Origin: Tubulanus polymorphus
Taxonomy: Eukaryota > Nemertea > Palaeonemertea > Tubulaniformes > Tubulanidae
Length of the DNA stretch: 64,000 nucleotides
Direction: 5' to 3'
NCBI RefSeq assembly: GCF_964204645.1
Contig: NC_134027.1
Coordinates: 16,044,485-16,108,484 of the forward strand
Below are positions 39,391-49,769 of the stretch, one piece after another (within the stretch, counting starts at the first letter, position 1; every line of letters starts with the position of its first letter). The position numbers were made by a program, and so were the translations under genes. Under the pieces are notes generated by a model. That model was given only the letters and a program-made list of their open reading frames with translations. It was not told the DNA's origin and ran no database searches.

Positions 39391-41052
39391 CTAATATTCA
39401 CTTATATGTGGAATATCTAGGTCGTAGTGTTGCCTAAACTTACAAGTGCCGTGTAACCAAGTTTTAACAATACCTTGCATGCGCTTACGTTTATTACCCA
39501 AATCTTTGCAATTATATTTTTTTCGACGCTTGGTCTGAGGCTCTGATTGTTGATCACAATGTTGTGTTTGTCTTCGCCTTTTTTTAAAGCCAAGCTCGTC
39601 TATGTATCTATGATCATTTTTGTCCATTCTATCTACACTTAGAAAATTGTCTTCAGTGTCTCGTAAATTGTATTTTAATGTGATCAAATCTTGATCTTCA
39701 GAGTCGATTAGACTGTTGCCTGTTTGGCGACCGAATGCAAATGCTGTACACTGAGCCCTGTTTTCTCTAGAACATTGTAATATTTTCAATAAAGGTTCAC
39801 CATAATTTTCAAATGTAACCATTTGTTCGTTGGTTGTCATTTTGTGTGTTTTTAGACTCCTGGCAATGAATTCGATTAAGTAGTTCATCCAGGCTGGTAT
39901 CAGAGTACCCATTTCGGTAGACAATTGTCCCTTCATATTGGCCATAAAAAAGTCCAAGTCGACTTTACATTTTTGTAGCCTTTGACACTCCATCGCCTCA
40001 CTGACAAGTGGAATTACAACATTTTTCAAAGAGTGGGTACAACTCCGACCGCTTATGTTCATCACGTTGCGTTCGTAAAATTGCATCTCTAAACTTTTTT
40101 TCGTTGGCGGGGTTGTGGTACTAGAGTCTGTTGGCGATTTGACCGCCGTCTCAATATTGCCGTGATCTCCCAATTCTATGACTTTCATTTTTGCGTGGAA
40201 ATTTTCTTTACCGATTAGATTTAAGAGTTCTGTAAATGTGCTTTCGTTTCGAACAGACACAAACGGATCGACTATCGTTGATGCACAAGTAGTCAAAGAA
40301 TCTTGAAGATCTTTAGGCGAAGAAACACGACCGTCGAACGCCTCTATGGCTCTTTTAAATAGCAACATTTCATCGACCCCCTTAGAAGCATTGATATTCA
40401 CATAACCCTTATTTATACCCTCTTTGAATTTTTCGACAAACATCATGTTATTGAAACAGGCATCGCTATCCGTACCTTTACGATATTTACATTCGTAAGT
40501 GCCAAACGGGTTGTTGCTCATACAAGTGTCTGCATTTTTATAAGTGGTGCATGTTCCATTTGGCCCGCAAGAGTTTAAAACGTGATGTTTAACTCTCGAC
40601 CCCACACATGTGGTATTTTTGCAATCCGAACAAAATTCGTTATTCAGACCAGAGTATCGTTCACCCAAAACATGGTCGGGTAGCATGTAAACACCGTGCA
40701 TGTGCTGTTTGTCAATTACATTCAGAGGTATGTAGTGGTCTTGTTTCTGTGTCGACATTGGTGAATTATTTTCTTCATCTTTTTTCGATTTCTTGTCGTA
40801 AATTGACCAATCTGAGTTGGCATTGGTTGTCGATGGTAGAGTGATATAACAAGATTCCATGTAGCCATAGTAGCCGTTCTTGTGGATATGTTCAATTCTG
40901 TGTATATCTTTTGCACATTCATCAGAGACGGTAGAGTTACAAAGATATGGTGGGTAATACGGTCGTTTGTTATTTTCCATCCGTACAGCCTCTTTCGATT
41001 TTTTCAAGTCCCGCCGGACATGGGTTATAAAAATTGATTTGGGTAGTAACAT
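39391..41052 (-). CDS. 553 aa Cys-rich protein (possible packaging-type zinc protein)
   Basis: Intact minus-strand ORF from ATG 41052. The first 240 residues contain clustered Cys/His (FCSDCKNTTC, LNSCGPNGTC, CMSNN, YECKY, DACFNN), suggesting zinc binding. The central part is helical; the C terminus is strongly basic (GFKKRRRQTQ, PQTKRRKKYN, GNKRKRMQG), giving nuclear localisation. Herpesvirus UL32-type packaging proteins are of similar length with CxxC motifs, but alignment by eye is not possible, so this is a weak suggestion. A minus-strand AATAAA at about 39385 follows the stop. Divergent from the 2066 aa gene. Confidence 0.65.
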   Translation of the reverse strand: MLLPKSIFITHVRRDLKKSKEAVRMENNKRPYYPPYLCNSTVSDECAKDIHRIEHIHKNGYYGYMESCYITLPSTTNANSDWSIYDKKSKKDEENNSPMSTQKQDHYIPLNVIDKQHMHGVYMLPDHVLGERYSGLNNEFCSDCKNTTCVGSRVKHHVLNSCGPNGTCTTYKNADTCMSNNPFGTYECKYRKGTDSDACFNNMMFVEKFKEGINKGYVNINASKGVDEMLLFKRAIEAFDGRVSSPKDLQDSLTTCASTIVDPFVSVRNESTFTELLNLIGKENFHAKMKVIELGDHGNIETAVKSPTDSSTTTPPTKKSLEMQFYERNVMNISGRSCTHSLKNVVIPLVSEAMECQRLQKCKVDLDFFMANMKGQLSTEMGTLIPAWMNYLIEFIARSLKTHKMTTNEQMVTFENYGEPLLKILQCSRENRAQCTAFAFGRQTGNSLIDSEDQDLITLKYNLRDTEDNFLSVDRMDKNDHRYIDELGFKKRRRQTQHCDQQSEPQTKRRKKYNCKDLGNKRKRMQGIVKTWLHGTCKFRQHYDLDIPHISEY

Positions 41053-41195
41053 TTTTTATCATAGATGTTAGATGTTACCTCACCAACGTCTGTACAAAAG
41101 TGACACGTCCGGACACGAAAAGTTCTATTTAGTACTTAACTAACTTCCGGATTACGAAAATTTACGAGGTCCGAAAAAAACGTAACCAAACAAAA
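41053..41195. promoter_or_regulatory. Divergent promoter, 553 aa and 2066 aa genes
   Basis: Holds GTTACCTCACC at 41079 (inverted GGTGAGGTAAC), GTCCGGACACG, ACTTCCGGATTACG and GAGGTCCGAAAAAAACGTAA. No classical TATAAA box is seen; TTTTTATCAT may serve the minus strand. The repeated TCCGGA/TCCGAA words match other intergenic regions. Confidence 0.45.
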
Positions 41196-44100
41196 ATGGC
41201 AGCCGCAATGACTGAGAGTGGCGAGGAGTCGATGGAAACTGACCAAGAAGATGAATATCAAACTGCCACATTTGAAAATATACCTAGAACGGATTTTGCC
41301 TTTAACATACCCAGACAGACAAGCAAAAACTTGTACGGAATTACATATAAATCTGTCAACTCACTCATAACACCGGACAACTGTCAGGACATTATAACAC
41401 AAAGTAATTTTGTTGTTCCCGGTCAAACTCAGTCGCTTTCAGCAAGTGTCGGCTCGATGTCTATGTACGGTACCCACACAGGCACTTTTATTTTAGAGTC
41501 GGGCAACGCGCAGTCAGCATCGGCAATTTGCTTGTATGTCGATAATGCCGGTGTTGTAAGTCTGTATGTGCCACACGTCCCTTGTTGTCCTTACATTCAT
41601 TTGGTGGTGTTTAGTGGACGAGATGATTTGAACAATATTCGTTTCAAGTCGTTGGTGCATAAAAACGGCATAGAATTTCATGCAGAAAACCCAAGTGCCG
41701 CGTTTAAAAACATTTTCTACCAGATTGCTCCACAAATTGTCTGGTTTGTGTCTCAAATACCCATACCCACTGCCGGATTCGCTCGCTCGTTGCTCTACCC
41801 AAATACGTGTACCGTAAATCATATACCGTCGCTAATAGTTGCAGGTGGTCGTGGTATTAGAGCACCACAGTTATTATTAGATGACACGATCAAGGCAGTA
41901 GATAAATGGCGCAAAGAACCGTCGGTCGGCTTTGAGAAAAACTTTGCAGTCGACTTGGAATCTACAATACAGTCTATCGTGTATAATCATAAACTTAACA
42001 CCGATACAATCGGCAAAAACTTGGATGCAGTGAATGTCTTTACGATAGCACTTGGGACTGTTTACGATAATGTGATCAAAACAAAAACCAACGACAAAGT
42101 TAGTAAACTGAGTGAATTGTTTGGTCGCACGATACACGACATGTCAACGGTCGATAATACACTGTCGCTGTTGAAAACCATGTTTTTGGCCGCAGACACA
42201 AATCAACAAGCACAACAAAACGCTATGCTGCTCATAGATGAAACGGAATATTTCCAAAATTTACAAGATCCCACCAAGTCTAGATTGTACGGCTACATAC
42301 TTGATATAGCCAGACATCTTAGAGATCTCCAAAACCAACTGAATTCGTTCCCGGCTAAATTAGAAGCCAACTTACAAACAGCACAAACAGAAAAGGTCAA
42401 AGATACGTGGGTGCCTTTAGTAACCAATTCTAATGAGAATTTAATAAAGGACTTGTGTTCGCTTGTTTACGGTTGGTCGGCCGGTACATCTCACATAAAC
42501 GAAGAAACGGTAAAATATTTAGAATCGTCAACGATGATTAGAAATCTACAATATACCATGATTCAAACAACGGCGGGATTCTACACCGATACAGTCGTAC
42601 CCATGTGCAAGCAAGTGATAGAAAAAATCGAAACAACACAGCAACAACTCGAGTCGTCCTCGTATCGAGGGGTCATGACACGATTGATGCACAAAATAAA
42701 GATGGTAGTGAATAACGTATTGCTAGCATCGACTCCTACGGCCACAACAAACGTAAATGACTACATGGCCTTTCATAGATATCTTGTGTCCGTGGTGCAA
42801 ACTCCCAATCACAAAATAGTTACGGATATAGACAAGTTTGAAGGAAATTTCACAGTGTTGTACGACACCGACCATTTTAAAGACAAAATGAGTTTTGTGA
42901 ACGCTTACTTCAAACTTATTAACACCACCAAGGAAAATATAACGAAAAACATAGTAGATAAAATAATGGTGATCTACAAACAATGGACCAATGGTCGAGA
43001 AAGTATCAGAGATTGGGCTTTTTCAAAGCTCATCAAATTTACCGAAATCGTAGAAAAGATAGGAATCCAAGTACAAACGAGCGTCAAAAAAGTAGTCGAG
43101 GAAACGGTAACCATGCAAAGTGTCGATATGGACATGATCAAAGTTGACGATTTGATTCGGTTGATGACATATACAAGCATTTTCGAAAGACTCGATACAG
43201 TTGTTTACGCCCAATTGACACAGCTACACACAAAACATCTAAGCAGCGTCAGTCCATATACGAGAAACGGATACAAGGCTAGCCGTCATCTCAATAAAAC
43301 CCGAGATCTTATCAACCAAATCAAAATTCAAGACGAAAACGCCAACGATTCTACGTTGGAACAACTAGTGATCAATAGAGTGCGTAAAATTATCGATGAA
43401 ACAAACTCACAAATCCACTTGCAACAATTTCAGCTGCAGACAACAAGATCACACGGAGTAATAGTTGGTGCAGGATCCAGTGCAAGTAGTGAAAGCGAAA
43501 AACTCAATACAAGATTCGGTACTGCTATGGCAAAAATAGACCAACAAAAATATTGGACAATGAGCGAAGAACACAAATCGTTTCTCTCCAACATAAAGAA
43601 ACTCTGTATGTATGCCTCAGAAACGTTAGAGTCTCATATTTCTTGGTCACAATATGGTGGCACGGCCATTAGCAATAACGAAAGAATTAAAAAGATCAAA
43701 GGTTTAGTCAGCTGGCACAAAAAGTCTGAAATGCAGTTCAAGTACGCTGCCACCGATTCAGAAACGAAGAACTTGGTCGATTCTTTACTAATTAGTGTTG
43801 GTCACATGGGATTCGTAAGATATTTCCGTATGTTGAGTGACTATGCCTATTTTGAAAACATGGACAATGTCAACTCTACCATACTAAGTCCGGTCTTTGT
43901 GGAAATGGATCTCAGCAATTTGTTTGAATTCATACCCATAGATCCAGTGACGACAAAAATCCAACAAGGATTACCCGAATATTTACAACCCTTGGCAGAT
44001 TGGTGGTTGAACAACGCCAGAAAACCGTTTGTAGACACTGTCTTAAAAGAAATGCGAGACACGATTACAACTTTGAAGAAAAAAATATCCGACACCGTGT

Positions 44101-47100
44101 ACTCAACCAACAGAGATATCCAAGTGACCACATCGAATGTCCACGACGTGTACAAAAAAGTCACCAGAGAACTAAGCAAAGACAAGGCAGTAGACAAACA
44201 GGAAGAACACGGCGCTAGGTGGTGGCGATGGTTACTATTTCTAAATTCACTAGATCCCGCTGCAAAACTAAACTATATGAATATGACGCCTGAGACTGTA
44301 AAATTTGTAAAAAACATACTGTCACTGTTCTACGAGTTTTACCCAGACAACACAGTCAACAGAAACAGAAGAGACAATAATACCAACAGGCGACAATTAT
44401 TCGTAAATTTGATGGAGGATAGAATAGGCACGGAAGGACCTCGTTCAACAAAGTACGTTACAACACCATATATCAAATCGACTACGAAGGATAAAGATAT
44501 AGACGATACACACAAATTGGCGTTGAAATTGATTAATGCGCTAGTCAGTTCCCTGTCAGCTACAATTATTAAAGAAGTAAGCGAAGCTGTTAGAAACATG
44601 GAACCGAGTGAAACTAGTGCTTATTACGAAAACAAATCCTTCTATCACGCCCTTCTGCAACAATTGGCCGATTTGTGTGGTCAAATGGTTACCAATGCTG
44701 TTGATGTGATTACTGAAAATAATACCAGAAAGGATCTACTGGCATTTCAACTTGATCTAACACAGTTGACCATAGATGAAAATACCAAACAGAATACCCG
44801 ACCAACTAAGACTTTCAATTGTACCATGGACAGTCCTAGTCAAATGGAAATGTCTGGTAAATTGGACGAATATGTGGGGATGTACACGATGTTAGCTCGA
44901 CATTCAAAAACCAAAGGCGAATTTCTCAAGGAATTGTTGACCAGATATTTGGTAGCCAAGCGAGAAGAGAATGTTTCGTCGCCGGACACAACAACCGTAA
45001 CGGGTGGTAAAAAATCACCAAAATACACTTGTGTGATATTGGAGGGAGTCCGAGAGGAGTTTGAAAACGTGGTCAACACTCTAACTTCGGGAATCGACCC
45101 CAAGTCCACCAAAGTCATGAACTTGTTCTTGAAAAGTTTTCTAGTCGATATTATAATGTCAAAACAATTCTCGTTTATTGACATATGCAATCAAATCAAC
45201 AAAGAAGAAATAGAGTCTTTTATCGGCGGTGCTACAGCAGGTCACCATTTTGAAACCGATTTGAGCGTCATATATAGTGGAGAGGAAGGCAGGAGAGTGG
45301 CGGTTGAAAGTTTACCCTCATCACCAGAAATAAACATAGACAGAGACAACTTGATAACGGGCAACATAGGCATGGATAGAAATTTATTTTGTGAAGTATC
45401 GCACATGGTAATCGAAGAATATCGACCGAATTATGTAAAAACTCAAAAAACACAAGTCCGCATGGGTGTAACCAAGAAATTGTATACCACATTGAATCTG
45501 ATGGAGAATTTGTACAACGGTGGTGATGGGTTTCTGACATACGAAAAAATCGTAGAATCAGAGGACGATGATGAGCAAACTAGAGAGTTGCAACATTCAC
45601 TCGCTGATCTAATAGATATGATGGGTCTGGAGAGCAATAAACGCGGAGAATACGACAACGTGGCTTCTGTCATCAGATATTACCTACCCACCGTGATGAA
45701 TACTAAAACGAGACTCGAATCATTGTCGCTAGAGGAATTGGCAGATATTATGAGACCAGAGTTTTGGGACGATGTGTACGTAAACACTTTAATAAAATTG
45801 CGAAGAATATACAGCGGCAACAGGGATTTAGCCATAAATGAACAAGGACCGTTTGAATATGTAACTGCAGATGCCCATTTCCCAGACAGATTGTTATTCA
45901 AGTTAGAAAACTACAAACACCCAGACGCCATAGAGGAGTTGAAGTTGGGAGAATCCGAAGATATTCCCAAAGCCATGCAAACAGAGAAACATCGAAAAAA
46001 ACAACAATTGATTTTTGCTACTCACGACATTGAAGCTTCTGAATTGGTCGACAGTAACGTACCCATAGACAAAACCATCGACAAATTCACAAACTCTATC
46101 CCTCCACCACAGCCACCGCTGAGTGAAAATGAAGAACAGGTTATAGTGCTCAATGGCATAAGTGAGAAGCAACTTTTACAAGTTATTGAACAGGTAGTCG
46201 CAAGAAATCAACCGACAGCGCCACAGCCATCCACCTCTACCCCACAACCATCCACATCTACCGCCTCACAACCAGAAGAACGACGTCCATCACCCCCACC
46301 ACCAAAAGAGCCAGAGCCAGAAGATCAGCCATCTGCACAAGTCGTGAAAACATCGAAAATGATTGACCGTGTGATACTGGAAACTTCAAAATTACCCATG
46401 GTAAATATAAACGAAGAAACGCATCCGGGGCACCCAAAACAACCGCCTTTAGTCCATCCGTTTGTGTCAAAAACACCGAAGCCAGCACCTGTACCTATAC
46501 CCACACCACCCGATCCACAAGTTGTGCAGCCACCAGATCAGGGTGCAAACAAATTGATCGATTCTGTGCGAACAAGTGTATTGGACGGGTCGCTAGTACA
46601 ACAAGTAGAATCGGGAGCAGCTGTGATTGCTGAAATTAAAAAAAGTGTGGATATGTGGAATAAAGAAAATCCTGTCGGAGTTGAAATGAGACTGTTGCTA
46701 CAAGAACTGTTAGACGAACGAAATGTGGTCAGAGACAATGTCGAAGGAATAACGGAATTACTTAAAGGATTTCCAAAACCCGGACCTATGAAACCAAGAA
46801 ACGAAATTGACGTGCCCACTAATTTGGAATTACCCAGCGATACAAAAAAGTTAGACAGTTATGTAGAAGATTTAATGACAAAGTCAAACACGTTTGTGCC
46901 GACATCGCGCCAAAATGCTCTATCGTCAAAATTGGTCGAGCAAAAAAGAGACGAGTTTCAGGATTTAGAAAACGATCTAAATCAAGAGTATGACTACGAT
47001 TATTCGGATGTATACGGAACGGTAGAGTTCAGAGATGACCCTCCTCCAATACAATTGGTGAGCACACCAAAAAAGAAATTATCAATTCCACCAAGAGAAA

Positions 47101-47396
47101 TCAAAAATACTCCACCGTTAAGAACTGATCTATTTGAGGGAGAAGAAAAAGTAGATATTTCAGTAATAGAAAAGGAGAAAAAAACAGACGACCCAAAATC
47201 GCCAAAATCACCAAGGTTAAAAAGCTGGGAATCGGACCGAGAATCTGTTACATCAAGCAGCGAGAGTGAATATTCAGAGGAGTCGGAATCGGACAGTGAA
47301 AAGGATGATGAATTAAAGTTAGAGATAGAGTTAGAAGTTAATCGCTTTCAATATCTATCAGAAATGTTACACGAGTTAAGTTTTACGGGTAGATAA
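41196..47396 (+). CDS. Giant 2066 aa tegument-type protein
   Basis: Intact from ATG 41196. Residues 1-30 are acidic. About 30-220 is a globular domain rich in small residues (SLSASVGSMSMYGTHTGTF, YVPHVPCCPYIHLVVFSG) that could be an enzymatic head; scattered Cys, His and Asp are present, but I cannot prove a protease or deubiquitinase triad. About 230-1640 is a long helical region. About 1650-1780 is Pro-rich (PQPSTSTPQPSTST, PPPPKEPEPEDQP). The end is acidic and Ser-rich (SSSESEYSEESESDSEKDDE). A globular head, giant helical body and Pro-rich hinge resemble herpesvirus large tegument proteins in layout only. No TM. Confidence 0.75.
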   Translation: MAAAMTESGEESMETDQEDEYQTATFENIPRTDFAFNIPRQTSKNLYGITYKSVNSLITPDNCQDIITQSNFVVPGQTQSLSASVGSMSMYGTHTGTFILESGNAQSASAICLYVDNAGVVSLYVPHVPCCPYIHLVVFSGRDDLNNIRFKSLVHKNGIEFHAENPSAAFKNIFYQIAPQIVWFVSQIPIPTAGFARSLLYPNTCTVNHIPSLIVAGGRGIRAPQLLLDDTIKAVDKWRKEPSVGFEKNFAVDLESTIQSIVYNHKLNTDTIGKNLDAVNVFTIALGTVYDNVIKTKTNDKVSKLSELFGRTIHDMSTVDNTLSLLKTMFLAADTNQQAQQNAMLLIDETEYFQNLQDPTKSRLYGYILDIARHLRDLQNQLNSFPAKLEANLQTAQTEKVKDTWVPLVTNSNENLIKDLCSLVYGWSAGTSHINEETVKYLESSTMIRNLQYTMIQTTAGFYTDTVVPMCKQVIEKIETTQQQLESSSYRGVMTRLMHKIKMVVNNVLLASTPTATTNVNDYMAFHRYLVSVVQTPNHKIVTDIDKFEGNFTVLYDTDHFKDKMSFVNAYFKLINTTKENITKNIVDKIMVIYKQWTNGRESIRDWAFSKLIKFTEIVEKIGIQVQTSVKKVVEETVTMQSVDMDMIKVDDLIRLMTYTSIFERLDTVVYAQLTQLHTKHLSSVSPYTRNGYKASRHLNKTRDLINQIKIQDENANDSTLEQLVINRVRKIIDETNSQIHLQQFQLQTTRSHGVIVGAGSSASSESEKLNTRFGTAMAKIDQQKYWTMSEEHKSFLSNIKKLCMYASETLESHISWSQYGGTAISNNERIKKIKGLVSWHKKSEMQFKYAATDSETKNLVDSLLISVGHMGFVRYFRMLSDYAYFENMDNVNSTILSPVFVEMDLSNLFEFIPIDPVTTKIQQGLPEYLQPLADWWLNNARKPFVDTVLKEMRDTITTLKKKISDTVYSTNRDIQVTTSNVHDVYKKVTRELSKDKAVDKQEEHGARWWRWLLFLNSLDPAAKLNYMNMTPETVKFVKNILSLFYEFYPDNTVNRNRRDNNTNRRQLFVNLMEDRIGTEGPRSTKYVTTPYIKSTTKDKDIDDTHKLALKLINALVSSLSATIIKEVSEAVRNMEPSETSAYYENKSFYHALLQQLADLCGQMVTNAVDVITENNTRKDLLAFQLDLTQLTIDENTKQNTRPTKTFNCTMDSPSQMEMSGKLDEYVGMYTMLARHSKTKGEFLKELLTRYLVAKREENVSSPDTTTVTGGKKSPKYTCVILEGVREEFENVVNTLTSGIDPKSTKVMNLFLKSFLVDIIMSKQFSFIDICNQINKEEIESFIGGATAGHHFETDLSVIYSGEEGRRVAVESLPSSPEINIDRDNLITGNIGMDRNLFCEVSHMVIEEYRPNYVKTQKTQVRMGVTKKLYTTLNLMENLYNGGDGFLTYEKIVESEDDDEQTRELQHSLADLIDMMGLESNKRGEYDNVASVIRYYLPTVMNTKTRLESLSLEELADIMRPEFWDDVYVNTLIKLRRIYSGNRDLAINEQGPFEYVTADAHFPDRLLFKLENYKHPDAIEELKLGESEDIPKAMQTEKHRKKQQLIFATHDIEASELVDSNVPIDKTIDKFTNSIPPPQPPLSENEEQVIVLNGISEKQLLQVIEQVVARNQPTAPQPSTSTPQPSTSTASQPEERRPSPPPPKEPEPEDQPSAQVVKTSKMIDRVILETSKLPMVNINEETHPGHPKQPPLVHPFVSKTPKPAPVPIPTPPDPQVVQPPDQGANKLIDSVRTSVLDGSLVQQVESGAAVIAEIKKSVDMWNKENPVGVEMRLLLQELLDERNVVRDNVEGITELLKGFPKPGPMKPRNEIDVPTNLELPSDTKKLDSYVEDLMTKSNTFVPTSRQNALSSKLVEQKRDEFQDLENDLNQEYDYDYSDVYGTVEFRDDPPPIQLVSTPKKKLSIPPREIKNTPPLRTDLFEGEEKVDISVIEKEKKTDDPKSPKSPRLKSWESDRESVTSSSESEYSEESESDSEKDDELKLEIELEVNRFQYLSEMLHELSFTGR

Positions 47397-47529
47397 TTTT
47401 TGTTACCTTTTTTATGGTGAGGAAAAATCGTATAAAAGGCCAAGTCAGTAGAAACATTTTGTCAGAACACTGTCTGCCGCCAAGAGGTGAGTTCTGAAGA
47501 TATTGGTGAAAGAGTTACGAAAAAATATC
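47397..47529 (+). promoter_or_regulatory. Promoter of the 204 aa gene
   Basis: Contains GTTACCTTTTTTATGGTGAG at 47403-47422 and CGTATAAAAGGCC (TATAAAAG at 47431), about 95 bases before ATG 47530. This is the clearest TATA box paired with a GGTGAG motif in the window. Confidence 0.55.
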
Positions 47530-48144
47530 ATGTTTTCCTCACCACCTCCGTCGCAGTTTCCAAATCCTACCCCGATAAAAGAAAAACGTAAACGGATGAT
47601 GCAACAAAATATGGCTACCCGTCGCTGCTCTGGTAACATGCTCTTGGATCGAACACGCTCCATCATAAACAGGGCCGTAAAACGACCAGCTGATGAAGTT
47701 GGTACTTGTCCCGTGAAAAGAAAGGTATTGAAACCGTTGCTGTTATTCCCAACTCCAGAAATAAAAATACCTAGATCTGTATGGCAATCTCTTCGCAAGG
47801 GACGACGTAACAGTCAATTTGCTATATGTTGGAGGACAATGTTACTTGAAATCACGAAACTCAAATGTACCCAATACGTTAATCAACAAAAAGGGAAAAC
47901 AACAAAGACCGTGTTCTCTTACCTGTGCACTTGTGACTTTCACACAACTCAACTCAATGAACTTATAGGGGCAATGAAAAAACTAATGTCGACAATATCA
48001 TCGGACATGTTCATGAACAATATTGCCTTTGTCTATGTTACGAAAAAACCCGTAGCCTCCAGTCATTATGTCAAATTGAAACTTCACAACTATACACTGT
48101 CTAGTGTATGTCACGATATACCCGTAATGCTAGACTCTGAGTAG
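47530..48144 (+). CDS. 204 aa basic protein
   Basis: Start at ATG 47530 (MFSSPPPSQFPNPTP); an upstream GTG in frame overlaps the promoter side and is unlikely. A Pro-rich start leads to a basic region (KEKRKRMMQQN, RPADEVGTCPVKRKVLKPL), then a compact domain with Cys (AICWRTMLLEITKLKC, YLCTCDFHTTQ) ending in VKLKLHNYTLSS. Probably a nuclear or DNA-binding protein. Family not recognised. Downstream sequence becomes repeat-rich within 80 bases. Confidence 0.65.
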   Translation: MFSSPPPSQFPNPTPIKEKRKRMMQQNMATRRCSGNMLLDRTRSIINRAVKRPADEVGTCPVKRKVLKPLLLFPTPEIKIPRSVWQSLRKGRRNSQFAICWRTMLLEITKLKCTQYVNQQKGKTTKTVFSYLCTCDFHTTQLNELIGAMKKLMSTISSDMFMNNIAFVYVTKKPVASSHYVKLKLHNYTLSSVCHDIPVMLDSE

Positions 48145-48221
48145 ATAAATTTCGTAGATGGACTTGCTCCGTTCAGCTGCCCAAGTGACAATCAGGAGGT
48201 CGACGATGAGTCTGACGGTGA

Positions 48222-48315
48222 CAGGTCAAAACGTCCTCATGTCAAAAAGTCATCAGTTTGTTGGTCAAAACGTCCTCAGTTTGTTGGTCAAAACGTCCTC
48301 AAGTCAAAACGTCCT
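48222..48315. repeat. 16-base repeat array, left (inverted) block
   Basis: About five units of GGTCAAAACGTCCTCA (one as TGTCAAAAAGTCATCA), two of them extended by GTTTGTT. They are the reverse complement of the units at 49108-49267. A short open frame across them merely reads the repeat. Confidence 0.75.
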
Positions 48316-49107
48316 CACCTTGTTCAAAGAACTCATTGATATCTTACGATTGTATCTTTATTTCAAGAATAAACAGATAAAGAACAACCTAAAATAGTCC
48401 TAAAACTTCATACTGCTTTTTATCAATGCAAAAAAACGTCTATTTGAATATATAGATGTTGAAAAATCTATAACCAATGTGACATGGAATTGAGTTGAAG
48501 TCGAGATGGTAATTGCTAATTAATGCAATTACTGTATATATAGAAATGCATAGATCAAAGTCATAATTAATTTCGGGCAATTGGTCTTCTAATTGAAGCA
48601 AACCAGTGAGCTTTTATTTCTGATCATTCATATGTCACATTTTTCAATTTGGTTCTCTTTGATCAAGGAAATCAAAGCAAATTGCTGATAGGCATCAAAC
48701 ATGGTCTCAATTAACAGGCAAATTAGTAATTACCCAAACCATCTCGACTTTAACTCACTTCTGTGTCAAAATCTATTACACTTAATTTATATTTTACATC
48801 AATGATTTTAAGAATTCATGAAGTTTATGAACAAAATATATGGTTAGTACTTAGGATAGGGAGACGCGAGTGCGCCCTAAGCCTAGTAACAAGATCCTGG
48901 GTTTCTCCCGAGATTGATATGTCGCCGACCATCATCATCCATATCTGGAAGTAACTAAGTTTTAGTCAACTACCCTGTATATTCACAGTGGTAAGAAACA
49001 GATGCTTGTCAGGGGAGCAAACCACAATGATGAAGACCTAACTAAGAAAAGTGGCAGTTATAAACTAAAAATAATAATAACAAATATATCTACTTGACTT
49101 GATATTA
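48316..49107. mobile_element. Insert between facing repeat arrays, containing a MITE
   Basis: No gene. Around 48479-48775 an inverted-repeat element is visible: GAGTTGAAGTCGAGATGG near the left end faces CCATCTCGACTTTAACTC near the right end, with imperfect pairing further out. A GC-richer block at 48855-48925 (GGGAGACGCGAGTGCGCCC) differs from its surroundings. The whole segment lies between oppositely oriented 16-base arrays and so looks like a composite insertion. Confidence 0.55.
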
Positions 49108-49267
49108 GTGAGGACGTTTTGACATAAGGACGTTGTGACCTGAGGACGTTTTGCCCTGAGGACGTTTTGACTTGAGGACGTTTTGACTGAGGACGTTTTG
49201 ACCTGAGGACGTTTTGACCTGAGGACGTTTTGACCTGAGGACGTTTTGACTTGAGGACGTTATGACC
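49108..49267. repeat. 16-base repeat array, right block (10 units)
   Basis: Ten tandem or near-tandem units of TGAGGACGTTTTGACC, with small changes such as GTTGTGACC, TTTTGCCC and GTTATGACC in the outer units. The central units are identical. No spacers of unique sequence are present, so it is not a CRISPR array. It could bind a protein as iterons do, or be a host minisatellite. Confidence 0.8.
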
Positions 49268-49769
49268 GTAATTCACTCTGACTGTCTCCATTTCCACACA
49301 GAAAATAATGCTTTCGGCCTTGTCTAGTTGCTGCATGACCCATGGGTAGAGCTGGGGCCTCAGCCAACGTGGTCACATCTCCGTACTCTTTCGTCAACAC
49401 AACACGGTAAATGTACCACATATTTGAGTCCTTGCAATAAGCATTGGTTGATTGAGGTTTAACATTGGTGACTGTTATAACGCGAACAAAAGTATTAACT
49501 CAAGACGACAAGTCCCCATTATCCTCCGCTCTCCTCTTCAATTCTGCTCGCAATCTTTTGATCAAGTGCTGGTAGTATAAGTAATCTTGGTCTAGCATTC
49601 TACTGGTATCCAATACCCTAGTTGTGAAAACTTGACGTTTGCGAGTCTCCCGGGTCAACCTGGTGATAGTTGATGATTCTGTTACTTTGTCTCCTTTGCA
49701 AATTTGGATGTCGGTGTAAAAATCCGGTTTACCCGGGAAATCGGTGAACGCGAAACCGAAACTAAAAAT
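49260..49769 (-). pseudogene. Gene remnant with in-frame TGA, antisense to next gene's 5' end
   Basis: A minus-strand frame opens after a stop at 49770-49772 without ATG and runs with coding character (FTDFPGKPDFYTDIQICKG, QDYLYYQHLIKRLRAELKRR) to TGA at 49500-49502. The same frame then continues for another 79 codons (KPQSTNAYCKDSNMWYIYRV, VLTKEYGDVTTL, HYFLCGNGDS) to TAA at 49260-49262, inside the first repeat unit. Both ends are truncated. Not recognised. It appears to be a displaced internal or C-terminal gene fragment bounded by repeats on one side and by the coiled-coil gene on the other. Confidence 0.45.

Noticed and set aside
48158-48397. 79-codon plus-strand ORF downstream of the 204 aa gene
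   Set aside because: Its middle is the 16-base repeat, and the rest lacks coding character.
49108-49267. CRISPR-like array
   Set aside because: The 16-base units are directly adjacent with no unique spacers, and the context is eukaryotic-viral.
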